In this document: positions 8,923-19,002 of the stretch, piece after piece
Layout: each line of letters begins with the position of its first letter
How positions within the stretch are numbered: position 1 is the first letter of the stretch
Assembly: GCA_020746835.1 (NCBI GenBank)
Contig: JAGPNK010000010.1
Location: 434,001-498,000, forward strand
Source of the DNA: Stachybotrys elegans
Taxonomy: Eukaryota; Ascomycota; Sordariomycetes; Hypocreales; Stachybotryaceae
Direction: 5' to 3'
Length of the DNA: 64,000 bases
Translations under genes and position numbers: made by a program
The notes under the pieces: generated by a model
Databases searched by the model: none
What the model saw: only the letters and a program-made list of their open reading frames with translations
What the model was told of the DNA's origin: nothing

Positions 8923-11900
8923 ATGTCTCAACCACAGGAGCTTCCCGTGAAGCCTGAGGGTGACTGCCCTAAGGAGAAAAAGAGGTTTGGAAAGCCGTGC
9001 GCCCTTCTTGTCGACACTTCTGGTGGACCGATTCTCTTTGCTGGGAGGAATATCGGGGCTAGCTCCGACATTGCAGCCGGCGTCAATATTGTCCGCAAGA
9101 ACTTTGAGAATTCTTCCATGGGATTCTGGGTTTCCCTTCCCCTCAGCCCAAGCAACGAGGATGACGGATTTGGTGTCTGTCACATCGGTTTGTGCCCCTA
9201 GGCAACGTGCTTCATTTCAACCGAACCATGCTTACATTTTCTTTAGTTAACAAACTGGTTGCACAAGGGGCCACGCCATCGGACTGCATCAAGTTGACAG
9301 TCAAGTTTCCTCGCGGCCAATTTGTTAGCAAGGTCTACGATGCAGATGACGCCCTCAAGCACCGTCTTGCCGGCCAGATACCCCCCGAGAAGCTGGAAAA
9401 GCTCTCCGTTATCGAAGTCTCCCTTGCTCCCGGAGCCCGTGCTCAGGTCATTGGCATGGGAATGCCACACCGCAACCCCGGCCACCCCTGCGAGGGCTGG
9501 CTCAAGGGCGATGAGGTTGTCGACGGAAAGAACATAGTGAGCTTGCTCGATGCAGGATCCTACAAGCTTGTTGTCCCCAGCCACGCCAAGCCACTGAGCA
9601 ACGAATGGGACGAGTCGACTCTGCCGCCTGCATTGAGTCTTCCTTGGGGTACCGACCACTGGTACGACTACGACCGCTTCAAAAAGCTTATCAGCGAGCA
9701 CAAGGGAGGCCAGTACCCGCCGATGTTATCCTATACAGACGATAACACGCACGTCGCCGTCTTGGTTCAGTCGCTGGCCCAAGATATCGTGTGGGTCGAG
9801 GAAGCCGCACGGGCTATTCGAAAGACGATGTTCGACGTCTACTTCGTGGCCAATGACAACGCCGACCCCCAACGACGCTTCTACGTTGTTGTGCCGTTGA
9901 CGGAGGCTTTCAGCGAAACATATGCTGAAGCATGGCGCCGCCTGGCCAAAGAGGGTCTCCTCATCCTGGATCTCTATGATAGGGCGACCGGGAAGCAGCT
10001 CGCGGCCTGGGATGCAAAGATTATCGAGCACCCGTCCACTGTGGGCAAGCTGCATGCCCACCCAGTTAAGGAATACGAGCTGGTTCTGGAAGTCTGTCGG
10101 CCCCGTCCAGGTAAAGCAGCCAGTGGTTCTGATTACCAGCCCTCGATCTTCCAAGATCGCTCGTCAGCCGTTGCCGCATGGGAGCAAGAGACAGCCACTT
10201 AGGACTTTGCTGCGCTCAACTTCGATTCCGGCATACGCGACTACGAGCGCAAGATTGATGCGGTCAACCTCTTCGACCCTCGGGCCCCTCCGACAAATCC
10301 CTCGGCGTTTGGCTTAGAACCGGTTGGCGGTCACTGGGCGTCTGGCGACCCTGAAAAGGTCGAGGCCCTCCAGCACAGGATGAAAATCGCCCGCGCCATT
10401 GTTCGAGGCACTGGCTTCCACGACTTCGCCGACGGCATCCAGTGGAGGGGACTCCTCCCAGCTCCACCATTTCAATGTCCAAACATCAATATGATGGACC
10501 TGGACCAAAGAGAGCTAGCCGCCTTGCTGGAGAATGTGTTGCCCGCCGACCGTGAGAGATGTCGGCAATACTTCAGCGAACGACCACTGGGCATTGCCTT
10601 AATTAATGGAGTAAGTCTCTTCTTCCTCGTCTTCCTCGTCTTCTTCTTCTTCTTCTTCTTCTTCTTCTTCTCATTTCAATACTAACCTATGTATTATAGG
10701 GCCCTGGGTTTGGAAAGACCACCGCAGCAGCCGTCGCGGCCTATGGCATGATTCGAAGCCTGGGCCCAATATATGTCTCTGCGCCTACGCATGTTGCCGT
10801 CGACAACATCGCGACGAGATTATTCGACGTAAGTTGCCGGGCTGTCGATCTTTGCAACTCTGCACCGGGCAGCAACCCCCGGCTGCGACGACTCCTCGTC
10901 ATCCGCCCACACAACGCTGAGGACGAACTGGCTGCCTTGAGAACGCTCCTACGGGACCCTCAGGCCAAAGAAGCAGCTCCATACAACCCGTTCAAACGAG
11001 AATCTCGATGGAAACTCGAGAACTCGACGTGCTTCTGGATGCTCATCTGCCTTCGTTCAAGTGCGGTCCGCCCTCTGTCGGACGACGACTCTGTCAAGCT
11101 CCATGTGCTGCAGGCAGAGATCGACGCTGACGACGGCCTAAAGCCGCTCCGTGATGTGGCAACCGGGGACATGGACTGGGCACAGTTTGAAGAGCAGATG
11201 ACCCCCAAAAATGTCATTCAGCACTGGATCCGAAAGCTTGTCATGAGCGCCGACGCCGTCTGCACCACACCTGCCATGTCGTGCAAGCGGCTGTGGAATA
11301 GCTGGAAGACCGAGAGGGCAAGGGGGGTCCTCATCGACGAGGCGGGCAATATTAGCCGCCCGGACATGTACTCCGTCTGGGGAAACACAGCCCTGCCCCT
11401 GTGCCTTGTCGGCGATGAGAAGCAGCTTCCTCCGACCGTCATGAGCCTGAACGACGAAGAGGAAGACGGCGTATATCGAAACCGCCATGCCCTAGACCTC
11501 GGCATGTCAGCCCTGGAGTTCCTCAAGTCCAGTGGCTGGCCTGTATATCGCCTGACCCACCAGCTGCGCATGGCCAGTAGACTCTTCGAGCTTTCCAACA
11601 AGCTCTTCTACAACAACCAGCCGCACACATATGGTCCACAGGCTGATATCCGTCTGCCGGCGCATGCCCCTGGACGCGCCATGGAGGATTTCCTTCGCGC
11701 CCGCTTTCCCCATATGGCCCCGTCCCCCCAAGGACAGCTCCGGGAGGCCATGATCCACTGCAAGGGATCCCGTTGCCTCGTTGACCCGAAGACAGGGACC
11801 AGGTCCAGTATTGACCAGGTCCGAGTTACTCTGGACTTCCTTGATGCCTTTGTCCAAGCCACAAACGTGGAGCCCGCGGAAATCATCATCATAACCCCAT

Positions 11901-12373
11901 ATAGAGCTAACCGGGACCTCGTGAACACGCAAAAGAAGCTCTATCCTAGTCTTCGGGGCATGGATGCTGCCACCGTGGACGGTTTTCAGGGACGCGAGAG
12001 GGCCATCGTCGTTGTCATCTTCAGCACCGTCCAGAAAACTGGCCCTGGCTTTACAAGAGTCGACAGTCGACTAAACGTCATGTTTAGTCGCCAACGGTCG
12101 TTCCTGTTGCTGGTTGGTGACATCAACGTCACAGGGGTCATGCCCCGCGCGGCGGGTGCTCGCGGGGGGCGCGGCGGCGGACGCGGCGGCAGCTCGGGCT
12201 ATGGCCCAAAGAACGTAGCCTACCAGACGTTCACATTTACAGACGCTGATGGACAAGCCCGCATCATCAAGGGCGGCAAGCTACGGGAGGCCCTGGTGGG
12301 CTTGTGGCAGGCGAGGCGTGTGGGAACGGTGGAGGTGGGACATGAGTCGTTTAGCTATCTCTGTAGCTCGTAA
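8923..12373 (+). CDS. Upf1-like superfamily 1 helicase with in-frame TAG
   Basis: Large P-loop NTPase of about 1,100 codons. Exons are 8923-9187, 9247-10610 and 10700-12373, in phase. The N-terminal 540 codons have no domain I recognise. The C-terminal half carries SF1 helicase motifs in order: GPGFGKT (Walker A), SAPTHVAVDN (Ia), LIDEAG (II), GDEKQLPPT (III), LTHQLRM (IV region), VDGFQGRERAIVV (V) and LNVMFSRQRSFLLLVGD (VI, where Upf1 has NVALTRAR). A short RGG-rich tail follows. The frame is open throughout except a TAG at 10200-10202 (codon about 407), with clear coding sequence resuming at once. It is either a recent nonsense mutation or the acceptor of an intron with a weak in-phase donor (10041, 10065 or 10092). 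Function is presumably RNA or DNA unwinding. Confidence 0.8.
10615..10673. repeat. TTC/CTTC microsatellite inside helicase intron 2
   Basis: Intron 2 (10611-10699) is dominated by cttcctcgt and then pure ttc repeats, followed by an ACTAAC branch site at 10681-10686 and a TATAG acceptor. The repeat may serve as an extended polypyrimidine tract. Confidence 0.85.
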
Positions 12374-12423
12374 TACTATGACACAGCCTGTTTTTATGCC
12401 ATGAATCGATGCGGTGCAGACTA

Positions 12424-12646
<223 letters not shown>

Positions 12647-12965
12647 ACTATTGTTATCTTTGTATACATTGTCGTCTTCATCTTTGTGGTCGGCATTGAG
12701 ATGGTACTGCGGCATTTGGAGCCCGGGTAGCAAATCTTGTGAATTTTTACGTGGAGTATGCTATGAGTATTAGCACGTTGGTAAGTCTGCCAGATATCAT
12801 CCAGAGTTGGATGGCAATAACACATTCACCTTCAATCTCGGCGCGGGTTCTTGCCTGGGACGAAGTCTTTCGGGGAAACAAAGGAGAAACAGGGAGAATA
12901 TCAGGGAGAATATCAAGGAGAAGATAAAGAAAAATAAACATAATTATTTAATAATAAAACCACCT

Positions 12966-13122
12966 ATTATTGCTCTCTGGCTCCGGCCAACGGGTGATTC
13001 TGACGATCCCTTTTGTTTGACCCTGTTCTTTGGTCCTGCGGGCAGCAGGGCAACTATCATTGTTCACATACATTATTGTTCTTTTTCCTCACCCCGCGCA
13101 TCTACTCGATCACGAATCCCAT
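12966..13122. repeat. Dispersed repeat, copy B (longest copy)
   Basis: The right part (13023-13122) matches copy A at 6597-6690. The left part (12966-13060) matches copy C at 18715-18810, for example the ctctggctccggccaacggg block against ctctagctccaggcaatggg. All three copies have the same orientation. Copies B and C bracket the decayed minus-strand locus. Confidence 0.75.
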
Positions 13123-13153
13123 GCGGTAACTTAGTACGTCACTCATGCTCCAT

Positions 13154-14340
13154 CTAGGTGTCCGTGTGAGGGGAAGAGTCATCCCCGGTATCCGGGTTTC
13201 TTTCATCCCGAGGCGTGACTATCTCTGTGACGATCCGTCTCCCGCCTGACATAACAGACAATAGGTCCAGAACCATCTGATTCTGTTCCTCCTGGCTTGC
13301 AAGCTGGCTAAATGCATTTAGGATAAACCGGCGTACCCGGCCATCCACGTCCTGACCTTGCTGTACCCAGTGGTATCCTCGATCGTAAGACAAACATAGC
13401 CCTATTATATCCACGAGGGCATGCTGAACTGCTGCCAGGACTTCCTCTTGTTGCACGCCCAGTTCTTGAACCTCGGTTCTTAGTTGTCGGAATTCAGCCT
13501 CCCAGGATCGGCGTCGTCCACAGATGTTTGGCAAGGGGTAACTCCAAGTACAGGCGTCCTTGGAGGGTCTCATATGGGCTTGCCCCAGATGCATGAGACA
13601 GTCGTGAATCGTCTTCCTTAGGCTTGGCGGCTTCAGTGGCCTCAGAGGCGTCCGGCTGTGGGCTTTCTTCTGGTTCTTGCTGAGCGCTATCTGTTTCGAC
13701 GCAGGGATGGGAGGATTCAGACTGTAGAGGATCTCCAGGCTCAGTTCCGGCTGATTCCGACTCGTTGACTTCGGTGCATCCACCGGCATCACCCGTGGGA
13801 GGGAGGTCCGAATTCCTTGGCACGGGCTTAACAGGAGAGGGAGCTGGCGGCTCTGGTTCCTTGGGGCGTTCCTTGGGGCTGGAAGTAGGCGAGATTTTGC
13901 CCTTATAGGGATCTCCAACATCCCAGTCTTCCCCTGGTAGCTCGAGATACGCCTTATGCATTTCTGCCGGCGACATATCGGTTCCCAGAACCATCTTCCA
14001 TAATGCACCGGGCTTTTCAGGCCAGTCGATGATGGGGACGTCTTCAGGAGAGGTAAACGCACCCGGGAGTGGGTTACGACACGAAGTTACATCCCGAAAG
14101 ACGCTGGCACGGGAGCGTATAGCGCTCGGAAGGGACTCTCCATCAGGGAAGATAGTTCCATAGGGGGTGTAGAGCGGCTTGGATGGGCCTGTCGAAGATG
14201 TAGGAAAGGATATCAGCCTAATAAGTGCTCTGCCAAAGCGGGTACATCTGTGATTTTTGGTTCTCACAGAAGAGCTATTGTAAAATAGCCAGTCATCTAA
14301 CTGTGCTATAAGTTCCTCGTTTAGAGTTGGAACATCCTTT
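13154..14340 (-). pseudogene. Decayed hypothetical coding region, segment 1
   Basis: Read on the minus strand from about 14340, a reading frame runs through EELIAQLDDWLFYNSSSVRTK and a Pro/Glu-rich central part (with PLPGAFTSPEDVPIIDWPEK) to a stop at 13494. Coding character continues in another frame (AEFRQLRTEVQELGVQQEEV, a helical stretch) to a stop at 13154-13156. The frames join without lost sequence, which points to a small indel near 13500. The family is not recognised; there is no reverse transcriptase, transposase or integrase motif. The first 110 bases are a duplicate of 16412-16523. Likely part of a larger degenerated gene, though an undetected intron cannot be excluded. Confidence 0.5.
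14211..14319 (-). repeat. Duplicated coding segment, copy 1
   Basis: About 109 bases matching 16412-16523 in direct orientation at roughly 85% by eye. Both encode a block of the form LxxQLxDWLFxNSSSVRTK on the minus strand. Copy 2 has an extra T in a CTTTTGG run, which shifts its frame after CRCARF. Confidence 0.85.
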
Positions 14341-14354
14341 TTGCAGAGGTTCCT

Positions 14355-16400
14355 CTAACATACGGCTTTTGGCAGTCGCTGCAATAATGCCTGCGAAGTA
14401 GAGGAATGGGTTGTCGAGGTCGCCTTGTCGGCCGGCACACCCTGGATCTCAAAGATACTTTCTCGTGTTGTTGACCACGCCACGATCACAGTATTGATTC
14501 TGTCGAATTGACAGAATCTAATCAGTCGCGCCGTCGCGATGTCCTCCCGGCCACCCGACACCCTGCGCAGTGCCTTGACCGCGTACGCAGCAACCAGCGT
14601 CGTGGCCGGGAGACAAAACTCCCCGCCCGTCTCATTATATTTGTCCTCGATCCTCTTAGTCTTCCTCTCCAGGTCGACCCGGCCTCCCCAATCCAGCCAT
14701 TTTTTGGCTAAAAGTACCCCGGTAATTCTCATCTTCGCGACGCACTTGTCAAAGCACTCGCCATTCTCTGAGATAGCGACTTCGAATTCTGTAAATGTCT
14801 CGAAAGTCATTCTCCTGCAGGCGGCCTCGATATCACCCCCTCCGAACCTTCCCCTTCAGCTGAACCTTTACCTTGCGCCGAACCCTCCCCTCCGTCCATA
14901 CCCTCCCCACCAATGAGATCTTCCTCGCCGCTGGGGTCTTCCTCGTCACCGATGTCTTCCTCGCTGCTGAGATCTTCCTGGTTGACCGCGGGCTCCTCAT
15001 CGTCCGCGTCTTCTTCTTCGTCCGCAGGAGGCTTCCGGAGTCGAGAGTGCATAATCTTTTCCACCTGATCGATTTGGGCTTGAATCTCGGGTGAAGATGC
15101 GGCGTTGGTGGAAGTGAGTTCGACTTGTTCACGGAGAATAGTGATGATTTCATCAGCAGAGGTTACTGGGTTTCGAAGTCGCTGGTCTGTATCCCATTGG
15201 GGCACACAAACGGGAAATCCCACATATCTCGTCGAGTTTACTCTTGACAGGGCTCAATGTGTCTTCCAAGGCCTTAGGGTCCCTATCCATGTCGGACTGC
15301 AGCGACCTTTGTAGGTTTTTCAACACTCTGATTTGGGAACTTAGTGCTGTGGTGATATTCGTGCACCACTGTCCAGCCACAACAACCTTGGATGATGTAG
15401 GCGGTACATCCCACTTTTCAACTTCCTTCAGTGCGTTAGATGTCCCAGGCTTGGCGGAAGTGGCCTTGGGAGAAGGGACATCCTTGGAGGTGGGAGACTG
15501 GGGAGCCTGTGTATCCTGAGGTATGCTAGGACCAGAGCCAGGAACATCCTCGGAGGTCATAGGCTTAGGGGCCACCATATCTTGAGGTAAACCAGGGCCA
15601 GAGTTGGTGACACCCTTCGATGCTGGAGGTGTGGGAGCTGCAGTGTCCTGAGGTACACTAGGACCAGAAGCAGGAACATGCTCGGAGGAGGAGACAGAGT
15701 CGGCGTTGCCAGTGGGCGCGTGAGAGGAGCCGTATCTTTAGGAGCCAGAGTCTTAAATGTCTCTTCGGTCTGGGGTAAGACAAGCTTTAGTCGCTTGGCT
15801 GGCGGGGCAGGGTCTTGTGGTAATCCGACACTGGTCTGCTCTGTAGATGCCTCTGTAGCCTCGGGGACACTGGGTCTTGCTCGCTTGGCCGAATTGGTGG
15901 GATCCTCTGGTAGTCCAGCCGTGGCCTTCGCTTTAGATGCCTCTTGGTCGGGCTGGGCTACAAGAGGATGACGCGAAAGAGGGCTTGGGACCGCACGCTT
16001 TGTAGTGGTCGTGGAGGAGGGCGGCTTAGACTGATGGGCTGACTTTTTCCTTGGTAACATTTGGCCGACCCTACCAAGCGGGTATTCTGGGCTATCAAGC
16101 ATTTCAAATGCAACCCTTGCCCTCTCCGTGAGCGGGACAACATTAGGAGGCTTCGAGGTCGGCACATCCTTCCACTCAGGAAAATCTTCCTTAATAAGAT
16201 CTTGAAACGAGGGAGATGCCAGAGCCTTGTCTCCGAATATAAACCACACGGCCTTAAGGACAACCGGAGATCGAGTGCAGTGGTACCGGGCAATCAGCGA
16301 GTGGTGGGTAACACGCTTGTCGGGACTGACGCCTGCCTCAATACAAGCAAGTGTTGCCTGGAAAACCCGGTGATCGCGGAGCGGATAGTGAGTCTTTACT
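14355..16400 (-). pseudogene. Decayed hypothetical coding region, segment 2 (repeat-rich)
   Basis: Continuous minus-strand coding character from about 16400 to 14355, split over frames 16400-15557, 15578-15153, 15223-14807 and 14820-14355. Each switch occurs where two open frames overlap, as expected for single-base indels; one lies in a G run near 14828. The conceptual product has an N-terminal globular part (VTHHSLIARYHCTRSPVVLK), Pro/Ala/Ser-rich repeats of the form SGPSxPQDTxAP, an acidic Glu/Asp stretch (about 14850-15020), and a C-terminal globular part (TFETFTEFEVAISENGECF). I do not recognise the family. At least three frameshifts are needed, so I call it a pseudogene. Confidence 0.5.
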
Positions 16401-16411
16401 GACTCGAACCA

Positions 16412-16523
16412 TTATCAGCCCAAATACGTGCTCTGCCAAAAGCGTGCGCATCTGCAATCTTTGGTTCTCACAGAAGAGCTATTGTGAAACAGCCAGTCAT
16501 TCAACTGTGCTGTAAGTTCCTCT
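16412..16523 (-). repeat. Duplicated coding segment, copy 2
   Basis: Direct copy of 14211-14319, about 2.2 kb apart. It reads REELTAQLNDWLFHNSSSV on the minus strand. Several differences between the copies are C/T or G/A transitions. Confidence 0.85.
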
Positions 16524-17188
16524 CTGGGAATCTGTGGTGACGGGCCGTACAGAATGCCTGTCGATGGTCCTCTATAAAAGAGGCTTGTACCAAGATGTTT
16601 GCATCCTCAAGGTCGGAAGGGAGCTCCTGGAATATCGTGACGCTGCTCATCGGCCTCAATCGCGGCCTTCTCTTCTTTGGTGAAAGGATTATTGCGCTCA
16701 AACTCTTCCTCTGCAACCTCACGAGCTTCAGTATGTTGTTTCTTGGCAGCTTGTTCTTCCTCTGTGTCTGGCTAAGCAGCTTGGCCAGCACGACACTTGC
16801 GATACATCTGCCCAGATCGAGAGCCAGGGGCATGTCCCTGCTTTTTCGCCTTCTCGACAAACTCAAGACTGGCGGTGACTGAAGCAGGCACTTTGTATTT
16901 GTCGGCCCATGATGGTAAAAATGCCAAGGTCTCTGGCAATCTCTCGAGTAGTGTTGAGAGCAACACCACGCTCAACCTTGGCTTTATCCCTGGCTAGCCC
17001 TTGTAACTTGTCGGAAGCCGGACTGGTGTGTATCGCAGGAAAGGGACTCACCGAAACACCGGGCTGAAGTTCTCGGGAGGCTGTGTGCTGGCTTGCCGTT
17101 GCTGTATTTTTCTCCTCTTTCCTCCGGGGTCCTTCCTCGCCGCTGGATCGCGTAGGGCTCTTAGAACGGTTGGCCTTTCGACGTGCCA
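16501..17188 (-). pseudogene. Decayed hypothetical coding region, segment 3
   Basis: The likely start is the ATG near 17188 (MARRKANRSKSPTRSSGEEG), a basic, Ser-rich N-terminus. Coding continues through LNTTREIARDLGIF, shifts frame in a T run near 16919, then reads WADKYKVPASVTASLEFVEK to a TAG near 16778. Past that stop the same frame resumes as a Glu/Lys-rich helix (TEEEQAAKKQHTEAREVAEE). More shifts occur near 16610 and 16520. One nonsense codon and about three frameshifts make this a degenerate gene. It probably continued into segment 2 as one long protein, but that is inference. Confidence 0.5.
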
Positions 17189-18019
17189 TGACAGTAGCCA
17201 GCGGAATATCTTTCTCATTGCAGTCATCACTACTATATGTGTGAAGACTTGGAGAGAGAAATGCCCGCCGCGGTGTTCTTTGGGGGAGAAGGGGTGTTGA
17301 TCGGTGGGAAGTGTGTGGGGGTTTCTGAGCTTGTGCCCCAATGGGACAGAGATCAGTGACTTCGAGGAGGCCCCCTGCTGTCGAAAAGACAATAGATGAC
17401 ACTTGGCAGAAAAGTCTATGAGTGTTAGGAGCTTGATCGCAAGCAAAGGGGGGCTTCATACACACCAGGTTGGGGAAAGTCCGAGGCCTGTTGTAGAAGT
17501 GTTGTATGGCGCGCAAGGTGGCTTCTGGTGACTCGGTGCAGGGACAAGGGCAATGCCAAGTGGGCGTTTGCCAAAGTTGCTGCTGCCTTTGAGAGAAAAC
17601 TCCGTCGAGGGTCGTTGTGATGCCTACCAATCTGTTGGGGCTTCGTTGCTTACAGGATGGGCTTTTCTGGAAGGGTCATTCCAGGCTGCTAGCATGACGC
17701 GATCTCTTTTGCCTTTGCAGCGTCAATGTCGGAGGATAGCTTTGGGTTGACTCTTGAACTTGGCGAGGGCGCTGTAGACAGATGCTCTTGGTGAATGGTG
17801 GACGAGTCGATATCACACCAGCGTACTCTTGGGTGGAAGTTATGACTGCCCAAAGAGCTCTCTTGTGAGTTCATGCCACAAGGGATTAAACAACAAGAAG
17901 CCCTCTTCCGCAACACAGGTTGAGACATGATATTGAATGTGGCAGCTAGGAAGTCGAAGGTGTAGAAGATGACAACGAAGGCGAAGAAGACGAGGGCGAA
18001 GAAGGCGAAGGCGAAGAAG

Positions 18020-18119
18020 ACGAAGGAGACGAAGGAGACGAAGGAGACGAAGGAGACGAAGGAGACGAAGGAGACGAAGGAGACGAAGGAGACGAAGGAG
18101 ACGAAGGAGACGAAGGAGA
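18020..18119. repeat. 9-bp minisatellite (gaaggagac)n
   Basis: About eleven near-perfect copies of gaaggagac, preceded from 17970 by degenerate gaaggcgaa/gaagacgag units. All frames are open because the unit is a multiple of three, but the frame reading Glu-Gly-Asp has a TAG just upstream and no start. It is not treated as coding. Confidence 0.95.
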
Positions 18120-18714
18120 TAAAGGTGACGAAGGAGCTGAGTTGTGGGTGAAAGGAGGAGAAAAGGAAGTTTCAGAAAAGCTTAAATGGTAGAAAGAAGG
18201 GGAAAAGCAGTCAGGTGTTGGCAGCTGGTTGACAGCTGGTGTGGGGATTATTTGTGGCCGAAGGACGACGCATAGTATGAAACAAGCGGAAGGCTGCTTG
18301 CATCACGGAACAGAGTATACGATGGAATCGCTTGGAAGCTTGCATGGACAGACAAACATGGTAGCCAGGTTCCCTAGATTAAATCGCTTGAGCATACCGA
18401 GTCGGTCTTTGAACCTAGCTGTTGACCATCTGCTGCAGGGCCTGCCTTGACTGGGTAACTTGCTCCCTGCTTCTCTCAGCGCGTCTGCTGGCTTTTTCCA
18501 GCTCGTCGAGCAAGTCTGCGACCCGCAGTCTCTCCCGTTCGCATGAGTTCCTCGCTTCGGCAAGTTCGGTTCCATATTCGTCGACTCTTTGGCTTGATAC
18601 ATGCAACTGGCTGACCAGCCTTGCTAGAACACAGTATAGGTTGACAAACGCACATACATTGAGCCTGCTGACCTAAAGACCACATATGTATGCATTTGCT
18701 GTTCCTGCCACTGC

Positions 18715-18810
18715 TTTATTATCATTCTCTAGCTCCAGGCAATGGGTGAGCCCGACAGTACTTTGATTGCCTCTGTTTTGGTCATGTGGGCAACAGGGTA
18801 ACCATAATTT
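18715..18810. repeat. Dispersed repeat, copy C
   Basis: Most diverged copy, matching the left part of copy B in the same orientation (ttattatcattctctagctc, then tgtgggcaacagggtaacca). It lies about 5.7 kb from copy B. Confidence 0.65.
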
Positions 18811-19002
18811 TTCGCTTAGGCATGAGCCATTTCGTCATTCTTCTTGTCCTCTCTGGTATTTCATGCCTTATCTGTTTCATATTCTATGTATTATGGTCGT
18901 GTCTTTTCGTTACATGCTGTATCCTCCCATGTATTTCCATGATCTACCCACATTTCAACCTAAACGTCAGGAGTCTATTGCAGCCCGTTCTTATACAGTT
19001 CA

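Larger units (their letters stand above)
17189..19002. other. Accessory-looking region with minisatellite and ORF remnants
   Basis: No intact gene is supported. A minus-strand frame continues upstream of segment 3 to 17630, and a short ORF lies at 17689-17928; both look like remnants. A 63-codon minus-strand ORF (18415-18606) encodes a charged coiled-coil-like peptide (RVADLLDELEKASRRAERSR) without partner exons. The 9-bp minisatellite (18020-18119) and dispersed repeat copy C (18715-18810) complete the region. Confidence 0.5.

Noticed and set aside
13154..17188. LTR retrotransposon between repeats B and C
   Set aside because: No reverse transcriptase, integrase, protease or gag zinc knuckle is visible, and the repeats are too short and diverged for intact LTRs.
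17969..18151. Lys-Thr-Glu repeat ORF
   Set aside because: Arises from the 9-bp minisatellite. All frames are open, and no start or conserved flank supports coding.
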